Shown here in pieces: positions 44,141 through 52,410 of a DNA stretch of 64,000 bases. How positions within the stretch are numbered: position 1 is the stretch's first letter; the number at the start of each line of letters is the position of its first letter. The notes beneath the pieces are model-generated. The model searched no databases. It saw nothing but the letters and a program-made list of their open reading frames with translations, and was not told the origin of the DNA. Source of the stretch: Deltaproteobacteria bacterium (lineage in GTDB: Bacteria; Acidobacteriota; Thermoanaerobaculia; Multivoradales; JAHZIX01); assembly GCA_022601195.1 (NCBI GenBank), contig JAHZIX010000026.1, positions 1-64,000 on the forward strand, read 5' to 3'. A program made the position numbers and the translations under genes.

Positions 44141-46630
44141 CTATTCGTGGCGCAGAGATTCGAGGGGGTCCACGTTCGCCGCCCGCTGGGCTGGCAGGTA
44201 GCTGGCCAGGAAAGCTGCAGCCAGCAGGACTAGGGGTACCAGGCCGAAAATAAACGGATCCTGGGCACTGACCCCAGCCAACAAACTACCCATCCAACGA
44301 GTCAGCACCCAAGCGCCCGCCAGACCGATGGCGAGGCCAGCGGTAGAGAGGGCCAGGCCCTGCCCGACGACGCGGCGAAGAATCTCCTCCGGCTTCGCAC
44401 CGAGGGCGAGGCGGATACCGATTTCTCGCATTTGCTGAGCCACCTGAAACAGCAGAATCCCCAGGATGCCGATGGAGCTCAGGGCCAGCGCTACGGCGGC
44501 GAAAAACGCGAACAACCCCATGGCGAACCGTTGCGGTGCCAATGAGTCGGAGCGAATCGCCTCGTAGGTCTGAATGTTGGCGAGGGGGAGGTCCGGGTCG
44601 AGGCTGGCGACGAGCCGGCGCACCGACGAGGTCAGCGCCGTCGGGTCGCTGGTTGTGCGGATGGAGAAGCTCATGGTGGAAATGGCGGAGCGGCTCGAGG
44701 CAGCTGGCCATTGACTGTGGGCTAGATAGATCTCTTCCCGAGGCGTCGCCTGGAGGCTCCGGTGGCGGATGTTCCCGGCGACACCGATGATGGTGGAGAA
44801 GGGATTGTCATCGTTACCTCCTAGGCGAATGCGCTGGCCGATCGGGCTCGTCCCAGGCCAATACCGCTGCGCCAAAGCCTCGTTGACGATGACGGAAAGA
44901 GGAGCAGAGCTGTCGTCCGACGGAGAAAACCAGCGGCCAGAGATCAACCTTACCTTCATGGCCTCGAAATACCCTGGGGTCGCCACTTGCCAATCCCCCT
45001 GAGGAACCAGCTCGCCGTCCTCCAGAGGGCGGCCCTCGATATAGAAGTTCCAATCTCCTCGAGAGCTAGCCAAGGGGAGGCCGGTGATCGCGCCCGCATG
45101 TTCGACCCCCGGCAGACCTTCGAGGTGCAGACGCAGGCGCTCCATGAAGCCGGTGACGTCCGGATCGGAGGGAAAGTTGGTTCTCGGAAGCGAGAGCTGA
45201 AAGGTCAGTAGGTTCTGAGTATCGAAACCGGCGTCGGTGCGTTGCAGCTGCCACAGGTTCTTGACCAGAAGGCCAGCGGAGATCACCAGCACAACGGCCA
45301 TGGCAACCTGGCTGACCACCAGAAGTCGGCTGGTCCGTCGGCGGTGGTGGTTGGGTCCTTGTTGGGAAGCTCGGAGCGAGCTTTTAAGTCTCTTGGTCTT
45401 CCCGCGGCCACGAGTTGAATTCTGTGTCGAGAACCCTGTTGTTTGCCAGGCGGGGATCAAGCCGAAGACAATTGAAGTCGCTGTGGTCAGGGCGAGGGTG
45501 AACAAGAGGGTGCGGGAGTCTAGTTGGACCTCTGCCAGGCGAGGTAGGTTGGCGCGATGCAGGCTCTGTACGAGGCTCAAGCCCCAGGCTGCCAGTAAAT
45601 AGCCTAGGCCGGCCCCCAGGGAGGCCAAAAGGAGGCTCTCGGTGAGGAGTTGCCTCAAGAGCCGCTTCCGACTGGCACCCAGAGCGACGCGCACAGTGAA
45701 CTCCTGGTGACGAGAGGTGGCTCGCGCCATGAGTAGATTGGCAACATTGGCGCAAGCCAGGAGAAGAATCAGCCCCACGGCTGCCAAAAGGATCAACAGG
45801 GCACTGGAAAAATCGCGAACGACCTGCCCATGAAGCGGCAGGAGGTCGACCCCAAAAGTGGCCAGAGAGCGTTCGAAACCTCGCTCTTCCCGCATACGTT
45901 TGGTGATCAGATCGATCTCTCCCTGAGCCTTCTCGAGGCTCACACCCCGCTGTAGCCGAGCGACTCCGTCGAGGAAGTGGTTGCCGTTGGGGTAAGAATC
46001 GATGGCCGGTTCGAGGCCCAGGGGAAACCAGATGTCGGTACGACTTCCAGCCCGAAGGTCCTCCGGTAGACGGGTTTCGGGCTGCAGAACCCCCACCAGA
46101 GTGGCCGTCTTTCCTCCGAGGTTCAAGGTCGAGCCGATGCGGCGGGGATTCGCTCCGAGACTTCGCTCCCAAAGCTCGTGGCTGACCACCACTACATTTT
46201 CGGCGTTGGGGAGGTCCTCCTGGGGGGTGAAGGCGCGGCCATGGGCCAGCCCGAGGCCCAAGGCGGGAAAGAGATCGGCAGAAGAAGCAACCGCGGCCAA
46301 TCTCTGGGGATCCCCTTCGTCTAGGAGGTTGGTCTCGAATTTCACATAGACGGCCAGGTGCTCGAGGGTGGTGGTTTGCTCTCGTAGGGTCAGGAACTCC
46401 GGTGCGGATAGGTGGCCATCGACCTTGTCGGTCCAATGGGTCTGTACCTGGACCAGGTTCTGGGGCTCTTGAAACGGCAGGGGTTGGAGTACGACGCCAC
46501 TGACAAGGCTGAAAATGAGGGTGTTGCAGCCGATGCCTAGAGCAAGGGTGCCCACCATGATCAAGGTAAATCCTGGTCGCTTGCCGAGATGGCGGCGAGC
46601 AAAACGAAAATCCTGCAGTAGACCATTCAC
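44141..46630 (-). CDS. ADOP-family orphan permease (second copy)
   Basis: 829 residues, same two-module FtsX/MacB layout as the gene at 15090. The N-terminal block DFRFARRHLGKRPGFTLIMV is followed by TM1 (TLALGIGCNTLIFSLVSG). A periplasmic MacB-PCD part follows. A middle FtsX module contains EFTVRVALGASRKRLLRQLLTESLLL, given here as EFTVRVALGASRKR and LLRQLLTESLLL. The second part ends with MREIGIRLALGAKPEEIL and a final TM pair closing in PLESLRHE. The linker between modules is basic (RGRGKTKRLKSSLRASQQ). No MacB ATPase is adjacent. It is about 30 kb from the other copy and clearly diverged from it, so this is not a recent duplicate. The substrate is unknown. Confidence 0.92.
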   Translation of the reverse strand: MNGLLQDFRFARRHLGKRPGFTLIMVGTLALGIGCNTLIFSLVSGVVLQPLPFQEPQNLVQVQTHWTDKVDGHLSAPEFLTLREQTTTLEHLAVYVKFETNLLDEGDPQRLAAVASSADLFPALGLGLAHGRAFTPQEDLPNAENVVVVSHELWERSLGANPRRIGSTLNLGGKTATLVGVLQPETRLPEDLRAGSRTDIWFPLGLEPAIDSYPNGNHFLDGVARLQRGVSLEKAQGEIDLITKRMREERGFERSLATFGVDLLPLHGQVVRDFSSALLILLAAVGLILLLACANVANLLMARATSRHQEFTVRVALGASRKRLLRQLLTESLLLASLGAGLGYLLAAWGLSLVQSLHRANLPRLAEVQLDSRTLLFTLALTTATSIVFGLIPAWQTTGFSTQNSTRGRGKTKRLKSSLRASQQGPNHHRRRTSRLLVVSQVAMAVVLVISAGLLVKNLWQLQRTDAGFDTQNLLTFQLSLPRTNFPSDPDVTGFMERLRLHLEGLPGVEHAGAITGLPLASSRGDWNFYIEGRPLEDGELVPQGDWQVATPGYFEAMKVRLISGRWFSPSDDSSAPLSVIVNEALAQRYWPGTSPIGQRIRLGGNDDNPFSTIIGVAGNIRHRSLQATPREEIYLAHSQWPAASSRSAISTMSFSIRTTSDPTALTSSVRRLVASLDPDLPLANIQTYEAIRSDSLAPQRFAMGLFAFFAAVALALSSIGILGILLFQVAQQMREIGIRLALGAKPEEILRRVVGQGLALSTAGLAIGLAGAWVLTRWMGSLLAGVSAQDPFIFGLVPLVLLAAAFLASYLPAQRAANVDPLESLRHE

Positions 46631-46789
46631 AGTCGAGCCTCCTGGTTAGAGCTTCCGAGGTCCTCTAGGAGCGAGGGGATCAGCCGAGAGGAACTGCAGG
46701 AGCTGTGCCAGGGCGAAACAAGCTCTCAGAGAGAGTTTCCGAGGGGAAATTGTTCGTCTATGGGACGAATCGAAGCCGGAAACGGACAG

Positions 46790-48400
46790 TTATTGAATGT
46801 ATCCCAGGGCTCGCAGGGCGTCGATTTGTTCCTGGGAGCGTTCCTGAGCGGCACCGGTGGGAAGGGTCGACGTCCATTGGGAGAGCTGGCGAGAGAGGGC
46901 TTGAAGCTCCTTGGGAAAGAGGTGTTTTACGTCTCGACTCTGCTGCGGATCCTCCCGGATATCGTAGAGAGCTCGGCGGTAGCCGCCTCGCCAGAGAGGG
47001 TACTCGACCAGCTTGAAACGGGTGGTTCGCAAGGTGCGCTCCCGAACTTGTTCCGCGGGCCAGGCCGCTTGGGCCTTCAAGAGGGCTTCACGGGCCTTTG
47101 GAAATTGGTCGCTGAGATCTTGGCGAAGCTGTGGGTCGGTGCTGGGCTCGTAGAGAAAGGGGCCGGACGCATCGTCTTGGCAGAGGGAGAAGCGAGGCGA
47201 GTTGTAGCAGTGCAGCGAACGGGCGCGTCCGGAAAAGGGAAAGTTGAAGGTGTTGGGAAGTAAGGAACTGCCGCTTTCTGCCACCGCGGTAGGCTGGGGA
47301 GCTAGCCGCGGCCAAGGCCCGCCACCGAGGCGGCGGGATAGGTCCACCCCATCCATCTCGGGCCATTCCTCTCTGGGAACTCTCAATAGGGAGAGCAAGG
47401 TCGGCATGATGTCTTCCAATCGGAATACCTGGTCGTCTCGTTGGGGCGGTATGCCGGGGCCGTGGAAGATCAAGGGCACGCGAAGACTGGCATCGTGGAC
47501 ACTTGGGCCGTGTTCGTAGAACAGATTTGCCTCGCCGAGATTCTCCCCATGGTCGGCGGTGAAGACCACGAGGGTGTTCTGTTTGCGACCCGCCTTTTCG
47601 AGGCCCGCCAATAGGTTGCCGACCGCTGCATCGGTGTAGGCGATCTCGGCATCGTAGAGGGCGGAACACTCTGCCAGCGCCGAGCTGGCGATGCCGTCTC
47701 GGTCTCGCTGCACTTCCCCGATCTTCCAGCGATCGTGGGCCAGTTCGTCCATGAGAGCGCGGCAATTGGGTGCCTCCGGCTGGTCCTTCCATTGGGCCGG
47801 GGGGCGGTAGGGGAAGTGAGGGTCGATGTAATGCACCCACAGAAATAACGGCTTGCCATCCCGGGAGTGTTGTAGCAACTCCAGGGTTTTTTCCGTCACC
47901 ACATCGGCCACGGGTGGCACGAGATGCCGGTAGTCGAGGAAGTGGTCGAATCCCTGGTCGAAGTTCTGGTGGGGACTCGCGGCCCCGTTGGCGCTGGCTC
48001 CCAGAGTCGTATAACCCTTGTCTTGGAGCAGCGCCGCGAAAGTGGGTACCTCCTTGTTGACGGGTTGGGCGACCTCTCGCGAGCCATGATGATGGGGCCA
48101 CAGACCGGTGAGCAGCGATGCCAGGGCAGGAGTGGTTCGGGGCATGGGGGTGGTGGCTTGTTCGAAGAGGGATCCCTCCTGGGCCAGGCGGTCGATATTC
48201 GGGGTCCGGGCGGGTTCATAACCATAGACCCCAAGTCGATCCGCCCTCAGGGTGTCGATGGTGATGAAGACGATGTCCGGTCTGTCGGGGGTTTGGGGGC
48301 GGCCAATCCACAGCCAGGCGGCGGCCATCGAGGCCACAGCGACCAGGGCTCCAAGGGCCAGGGGTGCCACTCGTGAAGTTTTTCGACGGGAATTCATCAC
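46790..48400 (-). CDS. Sulfatase/phosphodiesterase-fold protein lacking the FGly residue
   Basis: 536 residues (GTG at 48400 or ATG at 48397). The N-terminus has a TM or signal segment (LALGALVAVASMAAAWLWI), so it is periplasmic or membrane-anchored. The fold is that of type I sulfatases: IVFITIDTLRADRLGVYGY, then SLLTGLWPHHHG, LWVHYIDPHFPY, VFTADHGENLGE and VPLIFHGPGIPP. In active sulfatases the loop reads C/S-x-P-S/A-R. Here it is RTTPALASLLTG, so Thr replaces Cys/Ser and Leu replaces Arg. It may be a phosphodiesterase or phosphoethanolamine-transferase-like hydrolase that uses Thr, or an inactive relative. It follows the YkgJ gene by 28 bp on the same strand. Confidence 0.85.
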   Translation of the reverse strand: MMNSRRKTSRVAPLALGALVAVASMAAAWLWIGRPQTPDRPDIVFITIDTLRADRLGVYGYEPARTPNIDRLAQEGSLFEQATTPMPRTTPALASLLTGLWPHHHGSREVAQPVNKEVPTFAALLQDKGYTTLGASANGAASPHQNFDQGFDHFLDYRHLVPPVADVVTEKTLELLQHSRDGKPLFLWVHYIDPHFPYRPPAQWKDQPEAPNCRALMDELAHDRWKIGEVQRDRDGIASSALAECSALYDAEIAYTDAAVGNLLAGLEKAGRKQNTLVVFTADHGENLGEANLFYEHGPSVHDASLRVPLIFHGPGIPPQRDDQVFRLEDIMPTLLSLLRVPREEWPEMDGVDLSRRLGGGPWPRLAPQPTAVAESGSSLLPNTFNFPFSGRARSLHCYNSPRFSLCQDDASGPFLYEPSTDPQLRQDLSDQFPKAREALLKAQAAWPAEQVRERTLRTTRFKLVEYPLWRGGYRRALYDIREDPQQSRDVKHLFPKELQALSRQLSQWTSTLPTGAAQERSQEQIDALRALGYIQ

Positions 48401-48428
48401 AGGCCTGAGAGGTCGATCGGGTGGCCGG

Positions 48429-48884
48429 TCAGCGAGACGTTGAGGAGGAGGGCTCGCGAGGCCAACTGGCGGAGGTGCCGTCGTCAGTGCAGGATCGATG
48501 AATCTGCTCAGCGGTGAATTTGGGGCCTTGGTTCATGCCCGGGCAATCCATGGCCTCTTCCTGCCAAGACTCCTGTGATTCCACCACCGCGGTCCAAAAG
48601 GGCCAAGTGCGGCATTGGCGGGGCCGGTCCGGGTATACCGTGCAGCCCTTCTCGGATTCCCAGAAAACGCAGTCCCCTTGTTTCTTTTCCTTGAGGCTGT
48701 TGGCTCCGTCCATCAGCGGGCGGGTATAGAGGCGACGGAACTGGTGGTCTTCGAGGTCGAGGCGACGGGCGAGCGCCTCGATCTCACGGTCCGTCACTCG
48801 AACGGTCCCTGGGGCGCCGGTGCAGCAATTCCCACAGCGGGTGCATTGGAAGCGGAGGCCGTTTTGGTACCAGGTTTGGGTCAT
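48429..48884 (-). CDS. YkgJ-family cysteine cluster protein
   Basis: About 151 residues from ATG 48884 (an in-frame GTG at 48920 is possible; neither has a clear ribosome binding site). The cysteine set is FQCTRCGNCCTGAPG, then CVFWESEKGCTVYPDRPRQC and later DCPGM, which is the YkgJ/Fe-S-like zinc or iron binding pattern (UPF0153). The family's role is unknown, although it is thought to hold a metal or Fe-S cluster. The gene precedes the sulfatase-fold gene by 28 bp, so the two are probably co-transcribed. The pattern is well conserved, so the call is firm while function is not. Confidence 0.88.
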   Translation of the reverse strand: MTQTWYQNGLRFQCTRCGNCCTGAPGTVRVTDREIEALARRLDLEDHQFRRLYTRPLMDGANSLKEKKQGDCVFWESEKGCTVYPDRPRQCRTWPFWTAVVESQESWQEEAMDCPGMNQGPKFTAEQIHRSCTDDGTSASWPREPSSSTSR

Positions 48885-49176
48885 GGGAGGGCAGAGCCTA
48901 TCACTGCTGGAAAGCTTCACAGGGTGTTGATTGGGTCGGATAGAACTTCATTTGAACCAGGGTTGGCGGGTTCCCGACCGCGTTTCCGTACCTATTAGAG
49001 AAGGTCGGGAGCTCTTGGCGGCATTCCTCACCGGCGTTGGGCCGGCCGCAGACTCCAAAACCTGGCTGACGGTAGCTCGGGACGCTGCATCGAAAACCTC
49101 GTTGTCCGTCCGTTCCGTCTGGCCTGATCTTTCCTCTTCGGGACAGGGTCGAGCCAATCGACCTCCATTTCCTTCT

Positions 49177-49207
49177 GGGAACCTGGGTGACTGGGTTCCC
49201 TTTTTTT
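49177..49207 (+). terminator. Plus-strand intrinsic terminator with no obvious gene
   Basis: GGGAACC (49177-49183) pairs with GGTTCCC (49194-49200), loop 10 nt, followed by seven T (49201-49207). It is oriented for plus-strand transcription, yet both neighbouring genes are on the minus strand. It could end a small RNA or an antisense transcript from about 48930-49176. Confidence 0.75.
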
Positions 49208-49208
49208 G

Positions 49209-49940
49209 TCAGGTGCCCTCTCGCGATGGATTCTGGCGAGCTTGTCTGAGGCGGAAGACCTCGCCCCGAAGGGCTTCCAATTCTTTTTCCTGCTCGCCCT
49301 TGCTGGGGGCAAGGAACGCCGCTGCCACGTAGGCGGTAAAGATTCCTAGAATGCCGATGCCGGTAACGATCAACCCTGTGGCCACCAAGCGCCCAGCACC
49401 GGTAATCGGGTAGAAATCGCCATAGCCAACCGTCGTGACGGTGACCACAGCCCACCACAGAGCGTCTTCGCCGTTTTTGATATTCCCTCCGGCCGCCCGC
49501 TCCAGGTTGAGCACGGCGATGGCAGCAAAGACGGTGGTCAAGATGGAGATGAGGGATGCCGCCCAGAAAGCCGACGCGGCCCGCCGCTGAAGGAGGAAGG
49601 CCGACAGGGTATGGGTGGCTCGAAGGCCACGAAGCACCTGGAGGATGCGAAACACTCGCGCCGCTCGCCCCCACCGGAAGATATCCAAGGTCGGGATACT
49701 GGAAATGAGGTCTAGCCAGCCCCAGGTGAAAAAGTAGCGAGCTCGGTTGTCAGCCCGGGCTAGATGGATGACAAAGTCTGCGAAGAAGGCCAGGCAGACA
49801 AAGGTGTCGGCGAGATCAAGAATCTTGACCACCTCGGAATCCATCGGCGAGAGAGTCTTGACGGCCAAGGTGATCAAGGCAAAGAGAGACAAGCCCAGTA
49901 TGAAGATCTGAAAAGGAGGCGAGGTGGAACGATGGGGCAT
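49209..49940 (-). CDS. Voltage-gated-type potassium channel
   Basis: 243 residues and six TM helices. The S4-like segment is basic (GRAARVFRILQVLRGLRA). The pore has the selectivity filter VTTVGYGDFYP, and S6 follows as GLIVTGIGILGIFTAYVAAAF. A short coiled-coil tail (KELEALRGEVFRLRQ) closes it, typical of KvAP or bacterial Kv channels with tetramerising tails. It forms a tetramer in the inner membrane and should conduct K+. The start at 49940 matches the first helix (FILGLSLFALITLAVKTL) with a short polar head. It is isolated, with no transporter partner nearby. Confidence 0.92.
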   Translation of the reverse strand: MPHRSTSPPFQIFILGLSLFALITLAVKTLSPMDSEVVKILDLADTFVCLAFFADFVIHLARADNRARYFFTWGWLDLISSIPTLDIFRWGRAARVFRILQVLRGLRATHTLSAFLLQRRAASAFWAASLISILTTVFAAIAVLNLERAAGGNIKNGEDALWWAVVTVTTVGYGDFYPITGAGRLVATGLIVTGIGILGIFTAYVAAAFLAPSKGEQEKELEALRGEVFRLRQARQNPSREGT

Positions 49941-50189
49941 AGGCTGCCTTCGGAGTCAGCGGAAGAAACAGGTCCAGGAGCGGTTCGACGTCAAGGGTCC
50001 GGGAAGTTGAAGTCTAGCAGGAAGGGCCTCGAAGCTTTTTTTCTTGAGCTTTGAGCCATCGACCGGAACAACTCCGATCGCAGGAACCCCGACTGCTGAT
50101 GCTCGAGGGGAAAGCCCTTGGGTCCTGGGGGGGCACTCTTGGGCAGGCAGAAGGCCTAGCTTCTTCTCTGGGTAGGCTTGTCGCAGATT

Positions 50190-50291
50190 CTTAGGGGTCG
50201 GGCATGTCGTGCCCTTGCACCGCCCTGGTACATGTGAAGGCCCTTGGCATTCAGTTTTCAGGAAGAAGACACGACATGCCGGACCCCTAAG
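50190..50291. repeat. REP/MITE-like inverted-repeat element (102 bp)
   Basis: A 22-bp arm at 50190-50211 (beginning CTTAGGGGTC and ending CATGTCGTG) is repeated inverted at 50270-50291 with one mismatch, around a 58-bp spacer. REP-type palindromes mobilised by RAYT (Y1) transposases have this kind of short terminal inverted repeat; no transposase is present here. Nothing else in the window is obviously related. Confidence 0.8.
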
Positions 50292-50958
50292 CGATCGCGA
50301 TTTTCAAAAGATCTAGTAGTCGAGACGGATTCTACTGCACATTGAGGTGCATTTTGGGTTGTATCCGCGACGAATCCTCGATTAGGTCGCACTTTTCAGC
50401 CCAAAGCCATTTTTCCACTGCTTACCTAGGGATGGCAAGGTCTGCATTTCAGTATTTCTGGGTTGCTGTAAGTATTCTGCCGCAAGGAGTCGGAGGGTGA
50501 GCGGGCCCTGTCGGTTCTCCTGCTAGGTCTTCTGGGGAGACAGCTCAGATTCCCCAGGTCCCTTTGTTCCCGCAGGAGGGGGCCCAGAGGAGGATCTGCT
50601 GGCCATACTCGCTTCTAGGTCTCAGTCCTCTTTCCTGGGACTCTCGACGAGCAGATGAGGTGGCCGAGACCTGAGGCACTGGCAAATTGTTTCCGTTGAG
50701 AATGGTAGTACTTGATGCAATGTGATTGACTCGGGGGGATCCTCTCGACGGGAATTTCGCCTGGTTTCGACTTTGATTGGGTCGGAGTTTTAACAGACGT
50801 TCTCGGCAGGAAGATCTCCTGCGTCCCAGAACCGGTGTCTTGCAGAAGGAGCGAGCAGAGCAGAAGGCAGGAACAGGCGCATCTCAACTCGCGGGAGCCA
50901 CAACTGTAGGATGGCTGAGCTCCGTTGTAGGGCCTTTACCTGCTTCCGATAGACCCCC

Positions 50959-50994
50959 CCCGTGCCCGTGCCCGTGCCCGTGCCCGTGCCCGTG
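50959..50994. repeat. Hexanucleotide microsatellite (CCCGTG)6
   Basis: Six uninterrupted copies of CCCGTG run from 50959 to 50994, ending 40 bp before the ATG of the secreted protein gene. Copy number may change by slippage and could alter promoter spacing or leader length. Confidence 0.95.
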
Positions 50995-51034
50995 TCAATG
51001 CCCGGGCCGCTCTCGATTCAGGAGGAGTACATCC

Positions 51035-51688
51035 ATGAGATTCTTAGCCCTTGCTAGCCTGGTAGCCCTGTTTCAGATGCTGTCTTCGAGCAGCCTACAA
51101 GCCGAGATCGTCGAAGTGACGGTTCTCGGAGAGGTGGAATTCAATCAGGTGACCACCCCACCACTGGGGAATGTGAATCCGGGGGATGCTGCTCAACTGA
51201 CTTTTCTCGTCGACTCCGAGAGCTTTGTGGACAGCGGAAGCTTTCCCACCCGCGGGTACGATATTGACCTCTCTTCCTTTGCTCTGAGCTTGGGAACGGA
51301 AACCCTTGGGCTCCAAGATCCTTTTCCGGTGGGCCAGGTTCCATTCCTGGTTCTGCGCGACAACGACCCAGTGGTAGACGGCTTTTTCATCTCCACCAAC
51401 ATCGATGTTCCGATGGTAGTGCCGATCGATCAAGCCGGTGCTCTCGGTCAATTCGCCAACAGCTTTTCAGTCACCTATGAAGGGAGCACTTTGGTCTCCC
51501 TGAATCTTCTCGATGCTCTCGGGAGCTATGACTTTACCGGACTCACTGTGTTCAACTGGACTGTGGACGATGGGCCGTTCCAGCCCCTCGGCATCGTCTT
51601 CACAGAGCTGGCCATCGCCCTCGGAGGGGTCTTTGAGGACGGCTTCGAGTCTGGAGATACCTCGGCCTGGTCCCTAGCTTTTCCCTGA
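51035..51688 (+). CDS. Secreted protein with C-terminal DGFESGDTSAWS tail
   Basis: 217 residues. The ATG at 51035 is supported by GGAGGAG at 51021-51027, 7 nt upstream; longer in-frame starts would run through the microsatellite. The signal peptide is FLALASLVALFQMLSSSSLQA. The mature part is beta-rich with no Cys (VTVLGEVEFNQVTTPPLG, QLTFLVDSESF). It ends with FEDGFESGDTSAWS plus a short tail. That C-terminal motif recurs in exported proteins of Acidobacteriota and some other groups, in my recollection, and may be a sorting or anchoring signal, but I cannot check it here. No enzyme motif is visible. It could be a secreted sensor or adhesin domain. Confidence 0.7.
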   Translation: MRFLALASLVALFQMLSSSSLQAEIVEVTVLGEVEFNQVTTPPLGNVNPGDAAQLTFLVDSESFVDSGSFPTRGYDIDLSSFALSLGTETLGLQDPFPVGQVPFLVLRDNDPVVDGFFISTNIDVPMVVPIDQAGALGQFANSFSVTYEGSTLVSLNLLDALGSYDFTGLTVFNWTVDDGPFQPLGIVFTELAIALGGVFEDGFESGDTSAWSLAFP

Positions 51689-51750
51689 TTTTCCCGTGGC
51701 TCTTCCCTGGTTTTTTTCTGACTACTTTGGGGCAGAGTCTCTCGACCGCC

Positions 51751-52410
51751 TCAGAATCGTTTCCAGGGATTGATGCCGTCGCGGCGGGCGATATACCAAT
51801 ACATCACGATGTAGATGGCGTGCAAAAGTAGGGTGCAGATCATGAAGGTGTGGATCCACAGCAAGGGGGTCGAAGCCCAACCGACCTGATGGGCGTAGAG
51901 GGTCGGAATATAGGCGCCCGCGTCGCCGATGAAGATCGCCAGCCCGATGTACAAGGACTGTCCCTTGACGCTGTTCCGTCGCAGCAGCATGGAGATCAAT
52001 AGGGCGGAGTAGACGGGGGTATTGAGGGCTGCGAAGAGGCCACCGTAGGTGTCGTCGAAGGCCCGGGTGAAGAGGAAGACTCCGGCAAAGGAGATCGCCA
52101 AGCTGCCGAGCAGGATGGGCTGAAACCACTTTCTCATCACCGGCCAATCAAAGTCTTCCCGTCCATAGCGGAAACAGGTGTAGAGAACTCCGAAATCGAA
52201 AAGGAAGAAAAACCCATTGGTGAGGCGGTAGACGGTCTCGATGTCGGTGAGGAAGGTGAAGCAGAACTCCCAAGAGATGTTCAGGCAAAGAGCGATCATC
52301 GGCATGCCGTAGCTCTTGTCCAAGATTCCGCGCCGGATCATCAGGACATAGATCAGCACCCAGGAGACTGCCAAGACCAAACTCGAGGCGTTATGAAGTT
52401 CTTCGACCAT
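51751..52410 (-). CDS. Pyr4/PaxB-like membrane terpene cyclase candidate
   Basis: 219 residues with seven TM helices. It shares the pattern of the fungal Pyr4/PaxB/AtmB integral-membrane cyclases. The segment YGMPMIALCLNISWEFCF (34-51) holds the W-E pair, where Pyr4 places a key acid. It is followed by FLFDFGVLYTCFRYG (69-83), matching the D-x-x-x-x-Y-T-x-x-x-(F/Y)-G block, and a later Asp (FIGDAGAYIP). Fungal members cyclise epoxidised prenyl-aromatic intermediates by protonation. Bacterial homologues are reported but rarely studied. No prenyltransferase or monooxygenase sits beside this gene. It is single and converges on the secreted protein gene. Distinguishing a cyclase from an unrelated small 7-TM protein needs a profile search. 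Confidence 0.6.
   Translation of the reverse strand: MVEELHNASSLVLAVSWVLIYVLMIRRGILDKSYGMPMIALCLNISWEFCFTFLTDIETVYRLTNGFFFLFDFGVLYTCFRYGREDFDWPVMRKWFQPILLGSLAISFAGVFLFTRAFDDTYGGLFAALNTPVYSALLISMLLRRNSVKGQSLYIGLAIFIGDAGAYIPTLYAHQVGWASTPLLWIHTFMICTLLLHAIYIVMYWYIARRDGINPWKRF

Larger units (their letters stand above)
49941..51034. other. 1.1-kb intergenic region with REP-like element and hexamer repeat
   Basis: No coding gene was found. It contains a 102-bp inverted-repeat element at 50190-50291 and (CCCGTG)6 at 50959-50994 in the upstream region of the next gene. Otherwise it has mixed composition without hairpin-T motifs. Confidence 0.6.

Noticed and set aside
45384..46436. 350-codon open frame overlapping the second ADOP permease
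   Set aside because: Same strand, different frame; composition typical of GC-skewed shadows.
47088..48101. 337-codon open frame on the minus strand in another phase
   Set aside because: Shadow of the sulfatase-fold gene; Arg/Gly/Pro-rich, no motifs.
50615..50887. 90-codon minus-strand frame with a hydrophobic head (LLLCSLLL)
   Set aside because: No ribosome binding site and no homologous feel; in a non-coding gap, so left out.
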